DNA of 64,000 nucleotides, from contig NZ_AWGE01000013.1 in NCBI RefSeq assembly GCF_000495815.1, positions 124,001-188,000 on the forward strand, read 5' to 3'. The DNA comes from Asticcacaulis sp. AC466. Lineage in GTDB: Bacteria > Pseudomonadota > Alphaproteobacteria > Caulobacterales > Caulobacteraceae. The notes beneath the pieces were generated by a model. That model did no database searches and was not told the DNA's origin. It worked only from the letters and a program-made list of their open reading frames with translations. The translations under genes were made by a program, and so were the position numbers. Positions 8,017 through 16,015 of this stretch are shown one piece after another; position 1 is the first letter of the stretch; every line of letters starts with the position of its first letter.

Positions 8017-8670
8017 ATGGCTATCGTACTTACGGCGTTTGAACGTTCACCCGACGGAGGCCGGGGACTGGCGCGCGACACGCGTGTCCGTTGGGCGCTC
8101 GAAGAGGTGGTGCAGCCCTACGATGTGCGCCTGGTTTCGTTTCAGGACATGAAGGCGCCGGCGCATCTGGCGCTTCATCCCTTCGGTCAGATACCGACCT
8201 ATGAGGAGGGGGATCTGGTCCTGTTCGAAACAGGCGCGATTGTGCTGCACATCGCGGAGCATCATCCGGGCCTGCTGCCTGAGGATGCCAACGCACGGGC
8301 ACACGCCATCGCCTGGATGTTTGCCGCCCTCAATACCGTCGAGCCGCCCATCCTCGAATTTTCCACGGCCAAGCTGTTTGAAAAAGACCGGCCCTGGTCC
8401 GCCGAACGATTGCCCCTGGTCGTCGATCGCGTACGGGACCGGTTGAGGCCCTTGGTTGCCCATTTGGGCGAGGCCGAATGGCTCGACGGCGCGTTTAGCG
8501 CCGGCGATCTGTTGATGGTGTCGGTACTGCTCAGGCTGAAAACCTCCGGCCTATTGGACGAATTCCCGAACCTGGCCGCCTATGTCCGCCGGGGTGAGGC
8601 GCGACCGGCCTATATGCGGGCCTTCGCTGCGCAACTGGCAGTCAACACCCGCGCGGTGCCGGGAACTTGA
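8017..8670 (+). CDS. glutathione S-transferase-like protein
   Basis: A 217-residue protein with an N-terminal thioredoxin-like GST domain (residues 1-80; FGQIPTYEEGDLVLFETGAIVLHIAE contains the cis-Pro and the Glu-Thr/Ser glutathione-binding pair) and an alpha-helical C-terminal domain (about 90-205). No signal peptide, so cytoplasmic. AGGAGC precedes the ATG at about 8 nt. It follows GH74 by only 33 nt and may be co-transcribed, yet no obvious role in glycan use exists; it could be an unrelated passenger. The substrate is unknown. Confidence 0.88.
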   Translation: MAIVLTAFERSPDGGRGLARDTRVRWALEEVVQPYDVRLVSFQDMKAPAHLALHPFGQIPTYEEGDLVLFETGAIVLHIAEHHPGLLPEDANARAHAIAWMFAALNTVEPPILEFSTAKLFEKDRPWSAERLPLVVDRVRDRLRPLVAHLGEAEWLDGAFSAGDLLMVSVLLRLKTSGLLDEFPNLAAYVRRGEARPAYMRAFAAQLAVNTRAVPGT

Positions 8671-8709
8671 TCCGCCAAGGCGAAATGGGCCGTATGCGCC
8701 GGGGCGGCT

Positions 8710-10428
8710 TTATTTCGCCCCGAACGCATATAACCCGATCACCGTGCCGACAAAGCCGCCGGCCTTGGCCGTTGACAGATTGGTCGCGTCCACATCCGCC
8801 GTCACGACCGTGTCGCCTGAGCGGAAGGTGGCCTTGCCGTCCTTGAAGTCCGCCGTGAGCGTCACTTTTCCCGCAGGGGCGGGGATCGATGCCACCACCA
8901 CGCCGTCGCGCGGATCGGTCGGCCCGGCGCGGCGGGTCACTTCCAATCGTTTCTGACCGTCGCGCAAGGCAATGCCGAAGAACAGGAAAAAATTGTCGTT
9001 CTGCAGCGCCAATATGCCCGCGCGGTCGCCTTCGGCATGGGGCGTGTAACTAAGCGTGGTCCGGAAGGTGGCTTCGTTATGCCGCTGGCGCAGGCCGATG
9101 AAGGCCGGATGCGACGACAGGTCGCCAAAGGCTTCGGGCAAGGCGGTCAAGCCCACGGTGGCGGTGTCGAACACCTCAAGGAAGGGCGTCTTCGGCGTCC
9201 GGACCTGAAGCCAGTCCAGCGGCGCCTGAACGGAATAGCTGTAGCCATAGTGATGCGAGAAGCGCGTGTAATGCGTCTCGGCCTCGGGTGTCTGGGCGGG
9301 CAGTTTGGGCCAGTCCACCAGGCGCGGGATCGCCTGGCCGTGCGGCAGGATCACCGGCCAGCCATCGGTCCAGGTGACGGGCAACAGGAAGGTTTCGCGC
9401 CCGGTATTGTACAGGTCACCCGTATAGGGCTGGGTGGCCAGGAAGACGGCGTACCAGTCGCCGGTCGGCGTTTGGACCAGATCGGCATGGCCCGCTGAGG
9501 TGATAGGGGCCGGCCGCGCCGGGTCGAGGTCGCGCTGCGTCAGGATGGGGTTGCCGCTCCACGGCACGTAGGGCCCGGTTACGCTGTCGGCGCGCAGAAT
9601 GACTTCGCTGTGGTTTACGCTGGTGCCGCCTTCGGCCGCCATCAGATAGTAGTGGCCGCCCGTCTTGTAGATATGCGGCCCTTCGATCCATACCGGCTTT
9701 TTCGAAATATCGACCCCGCCATTGATCACCACCTTTCGCGGTCCGGTAAGGGTATTGGTCTTGGGGTCGAATTCCTGCAACCAGATGGCGCGGTGGCCGT
9801 CATAAAGCGGCGTGCCTTCCGGCGCGTCATTATAGACGATCCAGGCGCGGCCATCGTCGTCCCAGAACAGGCTGGGGTCGATGCCGCCGAACGGCAGCCA
9901 TATCGGATCGCTCCACGGACCGGCGGCCGATTTGGCGGTGATCAGGAAGTTGCCCATGCAATCGACGCAGGTGTTGAGGATGTAGAAGGTATCGCCATGG
10001 TGGGTGATGTCGGGTGCAAACACGCCGCGCGATGTCGCCAGGCCCGAAAAGTCCAGCATACCCGGCCGGTCGATGGCGTTGCCGATCTGGGTCCAGTTGA
10101 CCAGGTCGCGCGAGTGGAAAACCGGAATGCCGGGATAGTAGGCAAAGCTGGAATTGACCAGGTAATAGTCGTCGCCGACCCGCGTGATCGACGGGTCGGG
10201 ATAGTAGCCGGGCAGGATCGGGTTTTCGTATTGGGGGCCAAGACGCGGCATGGTCGGCTTGGCCAGGCCGGGGCGCTGGCTGTCGAGGCGGATATCCGAA
10301 AACACGGCCTGTCCCGCCTTGGGTGTGGGAAGGGGACCGGACGCGGGCAGGGTGGTGCAGGCCGACAGAGCGGCGGCCAGGCTAAGTGCGGACAGGCTGA
10401 GTGCTGCGCGGGTGATGGCGATCTTCAT
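8710..10428 (-). CDS. GH43 lipoprotein (beta-xylosidase / arabinofuranosidase)
   Basis: A 572-residue lipoprotein: the signal ends in the lipobox LSAC (Cys24). The catalytic five-bladed propeller covers about residues 68-370, with general base Asp78 in YYPDPS, Asp184 in GGIDPSLFW and general acid Glu249 in WIEGPHIYK. The C-terminal 190 residues form a beta-sandwich of the GH43 accessory type (VQAPLDWLQVRTPKT onward). It removes arabinose or xylose from xylan chains and oligosaccharides; specificity is not readable. It is 7 nt downstream of GH10 on the same strand, so both likely share the promoter in the GH10-GH3 gap. Confidence 0.92.
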   Translation of the reverse strand: MKIAITRAALSLSALSLAAALSACTTLPASGPLPTPKAGQAVFSDIRLDSQRPGLAKPTMPRLGPQYENPILPGYYPDPSITRVGDDYYLVNSSFAYYPGIPVFHSRDLVNWTQIGNAIDRPGMLDFSGLATSRGVFAPDITHHGDTFYILNTCVDCMGNFLITAKSAAGPWSDPIWLPFGGIDPSLFWDDDGRAWIVYNDAPEGTPLYDGHRAIWLQEFDPKTNTLTGPRKVVINGGVDISKKPVWIEGPHIYKTGGHYYLMAAEGGTSVNHSEVILRADSVTGPYVPWSGNPILTQRDLDPARPAPITSAGHADLVQTPTGDWYAVFLATQPYTGDLYNTGRETFLLPVTWTDGWPVILPHGQAIPRLVDWPKLPAQTPEAETHYTRFSHHYGYSYSVQAPLDWLQVRTPKTPFLEVFDTATVGLTALPEAFGDLSSHPAFIGLRQRHNEATFRTTLSYTPHAEGDRAGILALQNDNFFLFFGIALRDGQKRLEVTRRAGPTDPRDGVVVASIPAPAGKVTLTADFKDGKATFRSGDTVVTADVDATNLSTAKAGGFVGTVIGLYAFGAK

Positions 10429-10435
10429 GACTATC

Positions 10436-11545
10436 TTACCGGGCCGGGGCGTGAAGGAAGGCCTGGGCGATGGCTTCGCGCAGGGGCTTGGGGCGGAACT
10501 GGTCGTCGTACGGCGTGGGCCGCAACGGCAGCTTGTCGGCGCGCGGTGTGAAGCCCTGCAACCAGTTATACTGGTCGGGCATACCCCAGAACAGCACGTC
10601 CTTTGTTTGCTTGTAGCTCAGCATCTGGTCGAGATAGATGCGGCCGACCGTGGCGACGATGGCGTCGCGCTGTTCGATATCGCCCGTCGCTATTGTCTGG
10701 TCATCGACATCGAATTCGGTGATCAGCAGGTCGAGGTCTAGCGCCACCGTGGCGTCGAGGAAGTCTTTCCACTGGTTGACCTGACCGCCCAGAAGATCGT
10801 AGCCGTTGCCGATATGCGACTGTACGCCCAGGGCGTCGATCGGCACCTTATTGTCGCGGAACCAGCGCAGCAGCTTGAGCACGCCCTTGCGGTGGTTTTC
10901 ATTGCCGGCTTCCCAGCTCATATAGTCGTTATAGACAAGCTGCGTCTTGGGCAGATGCTCGCGCGTCGCTTCGAAGGCGATACGCATCGTGTCCATGCCG
11001 AGCACGCGCGAAAAGGCGTTTTCGCGCACCTCGCCGGTCTTCGGATCGATGGTTTCGTTGACCACGTCCCATGAGGTGAGGCGATCGCCGTAATGATCGG
11101 CAACCGTGGCGATATAGTCGCGCAGCAGCTTTTCGGCGGCGACCTTCGGCTTGGGGCCAAAATCGTAGGTCTTCAGCCAGTTCGGCGTGAATTCGTCGCG
11201 CGCCCAGAACAGATTGTGGCCGCGCATGGCGATGTGATTGGCCTGCGCCCAGGCGAGCAATTCGTCGGCCGGTTTGAAATTGTAGTCGGTCGCGTTTTTG
11301 TTGTGCGTGACATACATCTTCAACTCGTTTTCCGGTACGATGATGTTGCATTCACGCAGGATCAGGTCGCGCACTTTCGGGTCGGCGAAAGCCTTCATGC
11401 CCACGGCCGTGCCGTAGCGAATCCCCTTGGCCGCAGCCAGATCCTTGAGCGCCGCCTCTGTGCTGGCAAAGGCGGGAAGGGCCGCAATCGCGCCGGTTGC
11501 GGCGCCGGCAGCCAAGGCCGCCCGGCGGGTGAGATTTCGATTCAT
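10436..11545 (-). CDS. GH10 endo-1,4-beta-xylanase
   Basis: A 369-residue enzyme with a Tat-like signal (LTRRAALAAG, residues 5-14, then a hydrophobic run to ALPAFAS). A single GH10 barrel follows with acid/base Glu164 in WDVVNETID and nucleophile Glu277 in LLITEFDVDD, plus the conserved RGHNLFW loop. It cleaves the xylan backbone. It is divergent from GH3; the 129-nt gap holds a LacI-type box. A Tat signal implies export in folded form. Length is normal for a one-domain GH10, with no carbohydrate-binding module. Confidence 0.95.
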   Translation of the reverse strand: MNRNLTRRAALAAGAATGAIAALPAFASTEAALKDLAAAKGIRYGTAVGMKAFADPKVRDLILRECNIIVPENELKMYVTHNKNATDYNFKPADELLAWAQANHIAMRGHNLFWARDEFTPNWLKTYDFGPKPKVAAEKLLRDYIATVADHYGDRLTSWDVVNETIDPKTGEVRENAFSRVLGMDTMRIAFEATREHLPKTQLVYNDYMSWEAGNENHRKGVLKLLRWFRDNKVPIDALGVQSHIGNGYDLLGGQVNQWKDFLDATVALDLDLLITEFDVDDQTIATGDIEQRDAIVATVGRIYLDQMLSYKQTKDVLFWGMPDQYNWLQGFTPRADKLPLRPTPYDDQFRPKPLREAIAQAFLHAPAR

Positions 11546-11570
11546 GACATTTCCCTGTTGAATTTTTCTT

Positions 11571-11584
11571 TGTTACCGCTAACA
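11571..11584. promoter_or_regulatory. LacI-type operator-like box between GH10 and GH3
   Basis: TGTTACCGCTAACA has 5-nt inverted arms TGTTA/TAACA around CCGC. It lies 26 nt before the GH10 start and 91 nt before the GH3 start, so one regulator could control both divergent transcripts. It shares the CGCTAACA half with the box at 5795-5807. Confidence 0.55.
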
Positions 11585-11674
11585 GTGTCATTCTTCAATT
11601 GCGGCGTCAAGCGCAGGGGGGCATCAATCCCGGTACGCCTGACGTCTAACAAAAAAACACAGCAGGGATACCCC

Positions 11675-14080
11675 ATGACGAAGATCACCGCCCCGGTCCT
11701 GACCCGCCGTTTGTTCGGCGCCTCCACGCTCGCTCTGTCCGCCGCCACGGCGTCGGGCGCCTTGGCCGCTTCGAAGAAAAAAGCGGAAAAGCTGCCGTAC
11801 AAGGATGCGACTCTGCCGGTTGACGCGCGGGTTGATGACCTGCTTGGCCGCATGACCCTGGAGGAAAAAGTCGCGCAGATGCTGTGCGTGTGGCAAAAGA
11901 AGGGCGACATTCAGGACGCGGACGGCAAGTTCAATCCGTCAAAGGCGTCCGCCGTTTATCCGAATGGTTTGGGCATGGTGGCGCGTCCGTCCGACCAGCA
12001 AGGCTTGGCCACCACGACCGGCGCCGGTGATTCGGGCGCCATGGGCAACCGCAACGCCTTTGAAACCGCCACCCACGTCAATGCCATGCAGAAATGGGCA
12101 GTCGAACAAACCCGCCTCGGCATTCCCATGATCATGCACGAAGAAGCCTTGCACGGCTATGTTGCCAAAGACGCGACCTCCTTCCCGCAGGCGATCGGCC
12201 TGGCGTCCTCCTTCGATCCTGTCCTGGCGGAAAAGATCTTCTCGGTCGCTGCCCGTGAAATGCGCGCCCGCGGCGCCAATCTGGCCCTAGCGCCGGTTGT
12301 CGATGTGGCGCGTGAGCCGCGTTGGGGCCGCATCGAGGAAACCTATGGTGAAGACCCGTACCTCAGCGGCGAGATGGGCAAAGCGGCCGTCATCGGCTTC
12401 CAGGGGGAGACCCTCCCGCTGGCCAAGGACAAGGTGTTCGCCACCCTGAAGCATATGACCGGCCACGGCCAGCCCGAAAACGGCACCAATGTCGGTCCGG
12501 CCGAAGTGTCGGAACGCACCCTGCGCGAAGAGTTTTTCCCGCCGTTCGAAAAGATCGTCAAGGAAACCAATATCCGCGCGGTCATGCCGTCCTACAACGA
12601 AATCGACGGCGTGCCGTCCCACGCCAACAAATGGCTCCTGACCACCATCCTGCGTGGGGAGTGGGGCTTCAAGGGCGTCACCGTCTCCGACTATTTCGCC
12701 ATCAACGAAATGATCACCCGGCACAAGCTGGTGCCCAATGTGACCGAAGCCGCCTATCGCGCCTTCAAGGCCGGGGTCGATATCGAAACCCCCGACAATC
12801 AGACCTATGGCACGCTGATCGATCTGGTGAAGGCGGGGCGCATTTCGGAAGACGAAATCACCGCCGTCGTGCGCCGCATCCTGGAAATCAAGGTGCAGTC
12901 CGGCCTGTTTGAAAACCCGTATGTCGATGCCAAGAAGGCCGACAGCCTGACCGCCACCCCGGACGCCGTTGCCCTGGCGCGTGAAGCGGCCACGCGTACG
13001 GTAGTGCTGTTGAAAAATAACGGCCTGCTGCCCCTCAACGGCAAAAAGGTCGGTAAGCTGCTGGTGCTCGGCGCCCACGCCAAGGATACGCCGATCGGCG
13101 GCTATTCCGATAAGCCGCGCCATGTCGTGTCCATCCTCGAAGGGCTCCAGGCCGAAGGCAAGGCGCAGGGCTTCGACGTCGCCTACAGCGAAGGTGTGCG
13201 TCTCACCGAACAGCGCATCTGGGGCCAGGACGTCATCAACTTCACGCCCGATGCCGTCAATGACAAGCTGATCAAGGATGCCGTCGAAGCCGCCAAGAGC
13301 GCCGACACCATCGTCATGGTTCTGGGCGATAACGAACAGACCTCGCGTGAGGCATGGGCCGACAATCATCTGGGCGACCGCGACTCGCTCGATCTGATCG
13401 GACGTCAGAACGATCTGGCCGCCGCCATCTTCGCTTTGAAAAAGCCAACCGTCGTCTTCCTGCTCAATGGCCGCCCTTTGTCGGTCAACATGGTCAACGA
13501 AAAGGCCGACGCCCTGATCGAAGGCTGGTATATGGGCCAGGAAACCGGCTGGGCCGCCGCCGATATCCTGTTCGGACGCGCCAATCCGGGCGGCAAGCTG
13601 CCGGTGTCGATTGCGCGCAATGTCGGGCAGCTGCCCATCTTCTATAATTACAAGCCGACCGCGCGCCGCGGCTATATCGACGGCGAAACCTCGCCGTTGT
13701 TCCCGTTCGGCTATGGTTTGAGCTACACCACCTTCGATATCTCCGCGCCCCGGCTGTCCAAGGCGACGATTGGCGTTTCGGATAGCGTCACCGTCTCCAT
13801 CGACGTGCGCAATACCGGCGCGGTCAAGGGCGACGAAGTGGTCCAGCTCTATATCCGCGACGACATCTCCTCGGTCACGCGCCCGGTCAAGGAACTGAAA
13901 CGCTTCAGCCGCATCACCCTCAATCCGGGCGAAAGCCGCACCGTGACGTTCGACCTGACACCGGCGGACCTGCAATTCTACAATATGGACATGCAGCGCG
14001 TCGTCGAACCGGGCACCTTTACGATTTCGGCAGGACCGAATAGTGTCGATCTGAAAACGGCGACTCTCACTGTAGCCTAA
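11675..14080 (+). CDS. GH3 beta-xylosidase/beta-glucosidase
   Basis: An 801-residue exported enzyme. The N-terminus is Tat-like (LTRRLFGASTLALSA), followed by the GH3 barrel (residues about 45-380) with nucleophile Asp339 in GVTVSDY, the second alpha/beta sandwich (about 400-650) and a fibronectin III-like C-terminal domain (about 715-800). ATG 11675 is chosen because CAGGGATA precedes it and it starts the signal; the frame is open far upstream over the GH10 gene, but that part is antisense shadow. In this setting it probably releases xylose or glucose from oligosaccharides. Bound by the divergent LacI-type box. Confidence 0.93.
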   Translation: MTKITAPVLTRRLFGASTLALSAATASGALAASKKKAEKLPYKDATLPVDARVDDLLGRMTLEEKVAQMLCVWQKKGDIQDADGKFNPSKASAVYPNGLGMVARPSDQQGLATTTGAGDSGAMGNRNAFETATHVNAMQKWAVEQTRLGIPMIMHEEALHGYVAKDATSFPQAIGLASSFDPVLAEKIFSVAAREMRARGANLALAPVVDVAREPRWGRIEETYGEDPYLSGEMGKAAVIGFQGETLPLAKDKVFATLKHMTGHGQPENGTNVGPAEVSERTLREEFFPPFEKIVKETNIRAVMPSYNEIDGVPSHANKWLLTTILRGEWGFKGVTVSDYFAINEMITRHKLVPNVTEAAYRAFKAGVDIETPDNQTYGTLIDLVKAGRISEDEITAVVRRILEIKVQSGLFENPYVDAKKADSLTATPDAVALAREAATRTVVLLKNNGLLPLNGKKVGKLLVLGAHAKDTPIGGYSDKPRHVVSILEGLQAEGKAQGFDVAYSEGVRLTEQRIWGQDVINFTPDAVNDKLIKDAVEAAKSADTIVMVLGDNEQTSREAWADNHLGDRDSLDLIGRQNDLAAAIFALKKPTVVFLLNGRPLSVNMVNEKADALIEGWYMGQETGWAAADILFGRANPGGKLPVSIARNVGQLPIFYNYKPTARRGYIDGETSPLFPFGYGLSYTTFDISAPRLSKATIGVSDSVTVSIDVRNTGAVKGDEVVQLYIRDDISSVTRPVKELKRFSRITLNPGESRTVTFDLTPADLQFYNMDMQRVVEPGTFTISAGPNSVDLKTATLTVA

Positions 14081-14207
14081 GGCTTTGTCCGGACATTCCG
14101 GACCTTTGCCGGACCAGGTGAGGGGCGCCGCACAGGCGGATCGTCCCTCATCTCACCCCTTTCCCGCTCGGGAAGGGAGGGGGGACCCTATTTGGACAGA
14201 GGCATTT

Positions 14208-15011
14208 ATGACGGATATCAAGCGGCGCCACTTGTTGACCGGCGCACTGGCGGGTGGGGCGGCCATGACCCTGGCCGGCGCAGCGGCGGCCCAGAACAAG
14301 GGGCAGGACACATATGAATCCCAGGCGGTTCAGGCCGCCTTGCAGGATTACAAGGACCCGGCGACCCTGACGGTGCAGCCGGTCGGACAGGATTGGGCCC
14401 AGATGCGCCGTTACCGCCTTGCCAACGCCGATGCGATGAAATTGCCGGACAGTGCGCGCAAGGTGGTGATGATGGGCGATTCCATCACCGACGGCTGGCC
14501 GGGACAATCGGGCACCTTCTACGCCGATAACGGCCTGATCGGCCGCGGTATCGGCGGTCAGGTGACCGGACAGATGCTGGTGCGGTTCATGGCCGATGTG
14601 GTCGCCCTGCGCCCCAAGGCGGTCCACATCATGGCAGGCACCAATGACGTGGCCCAGAACCAGGACCCCTACGACCCGGTGGCCACGACCAACAACCTCC
14701 AGGCCATGGCCAATCTGGCCACCATCTATGGCATCAAGGTCATTATGGCGTCGGTCCCGCCTGCCGATCATTTCCCGTGGCGCCCCGAAGTCGGCAATCC
14801 GCATGAAAAATTCGTGGCGCTGAACAACTGGATCAAATCGGTCTGTTCGGCTCAGGGCTATACCTATGTCGATTACTGGCCGGCCCTGGCGACCGAAGCC
14901 GGCGCCCTGCGGCTCGATTTCGGCAATGACGGCGTGCACCCCAACAGCATCGCCTATGCTGCGATGGCGCCCTATACCCTGGCGGCCATCGCCGCCGCGC
15001 TTGCGTCCTGA
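14208..15011 (+). CDS. SGNH/GDSL hydrolase, probable carbohydrate esterase
   Basis: A 267-residue exported protein with a Tat-like signal (KRRHLLTGALAGGAAM). The SGNH catalytic blocks are visible: GDSIT with Ser92, a Gly in the GRGIGGQ block, GTNDV with Asn146, and DGVH with Asp241 and His244. Such enzymes in xylan loci often remove acetyl groups (acetylxylan esterase), which is inference here. It follows GH3 by 127 nt of REP-like, hairpin-rich DNA, and its TGA overlaps the ATG of the cupin gene (TGATG), so the two are translationally coupled. Confidence 0.9.
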   Translation: MTDIKRRHLLTGALAGGAAMTLAGAAAAQNKGQDTYESQAVQAALQDYKDPATLTVQPVGQDWAQMRRYRLANADAMKLPDSARKVVMMGDSITDGWPGQSGTFYADNGLIGRGIGGQVTGQMLVRFMADVVALRPKAVHIMAGTNDVAQNQDPYDPVATTNNLQAMANLATIYGIKVIMASVPPADHFPWRPEVGNPHEKFVALNNWIKSVCSAQGYTYVDYWPALATEAGALRLDFGNDGVHPNSIAYAAMAPYTLAAIAAALAS

Positions 15012-16015
15012 TGCGCCCAATCCCGGTCGTGACCGGCGTCGACCGTGCGCGGTTCGATGCCGACATCCTGCCGGCGGGCCAACCGGTCATCATGAAGGGG
15101 CTGGTCAATGACTGGCCCGCCGTTGCTCGGGCCCGTCAATCCGATGCGGCCGTTCGCGACTATCTGAAAGCCTTTGCCGCCCCCGGCAAGACCGTGCCCG
15201 TCTCGGTCCTGCCGCCGCTTTTCAAAGGCCGCTTCTTCTATAACGATGAGGTCGACGGCTATAATTTCACGACCGACACCCGGCCGCTGGCGGCCTTGCT
15301 CGACTGGCTGGTCGAAAATCGCGAGCGTGAGGATTTCGTCACCATCTACGCTCAGTCGATAATCCTCAAAGACTACATGCCGGGCTTCGAAGATGAAAAC
15401 CGCCTGTCCCTGCTGGATACCTCCTTCGGACCGCGCATGTGGATAGGCAATCGTGTCCGCACCCAGACCCATTTCGACCCGTCGCATAATATCGCCTGCT
15501 TGGTGGCGGGGCGCCGGCGGTTCACCCTGTTTCCGCCCGATCAGATCGATAATCTCTATCCCGGTCCCTTCGACTTTGCGCCCGGTGGTGTGCCGGTCAG
15601 CATGGCCTCGTTGGAAGACCCGGATTTCGAACGGTTCCCTCGACTGAAAGACGCCCTGGACGCCGGTTTGCAAGGCGATCTGGAACCGGGGGATGCTCTG
15701 TTCGTGCCCTATGCGTGGTGGCACCATGTCCAATCGCGCGAAGGCTTCAATATTCTGGTCAATTACTGGTGGAACGAAGCGGGCAGCGACTGGTTGTCGC
15801 CGAACACCGCCCTCTATGCCGCCATACTGACCTTGCGCGACCTGCCGCCCGCCCAGAAACAGGTGTGGCGGCATATTCTCGATCGCTATGTCTTCGATGC
15901 GCCGGATGAGGCGGTGGCGCACCTGCCCGATAGCGGCAAGCACGGTTTCGGCCGGATAACACACGCCGTTCGTGACAAGTTACGCGCCTTGATCAAGGGG
16001 AGCTTACGCCTATGA
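15011..16015 (+). CDS. JmjC-like cupin_8 protein (putative Fe(II)/2-oxoglutarate dioxygenase fold)
   Basis: A 334-residue protein with no signal peptide. The cupin_8 core holds the metal motif HxD (His154, Asp156 in TQTHFDPSHN) and the distal His in PYAWWHHVQS (His238 or 239), as in JmjC-type hydroxylases. The N-terminal KGLVNDWPA motif is typical of the family. The gene overlaps the SGNH gene by 1 nt and GH115 by 4 nt, so it is locked into this operon. Relatives near glycoside hydrolases and TonB receptors are common in Caulobacterales, and their substrate is not known to me. Confidence 0.88.
   Translation: MRPIPVVTGVDRARFDADILPAGQPVIMKGLVNDWPAVARARQSDAAVRDYLKAFAAPGKTVPVSVLPPLFKGRFFYNDEVDGYNFTTDTRPLAALLDWLVENREREDFVTIYAQSIILKDYMPGFEDENRLSLLDTSFGPRMWIGNRVRTQTHFDPSHNIACLVAGRRRFTLFPPDQIDNLYPGPFDFAPGGVPVSMASLEDPDFERFPRLKDALDAGLQGDLEPGDALFVPYAWWHHVQSREGFNILVNYWWNEAGSDWLSPNTALYAAILTLRDLPPAQKQVWRHILDRYVFDAPDEAVAHLPDSGKHGFGRITHAVRDKLRALIKGSLRL

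Noticed and set aside
11093-11674. Long open N-terminal extension of the GH3 frame over the GH10 gene
   Set aside because: The segment is antisense to the whole 5' half of GH10 and lacks any domain; the Tat-like signal starts at 11675.
12287-13975. 562-codon minus-strand frame inside GH3
   Set aside because: Antisense shadow in GC-rich DNA; the plus frame carries complete GH3 motifs.
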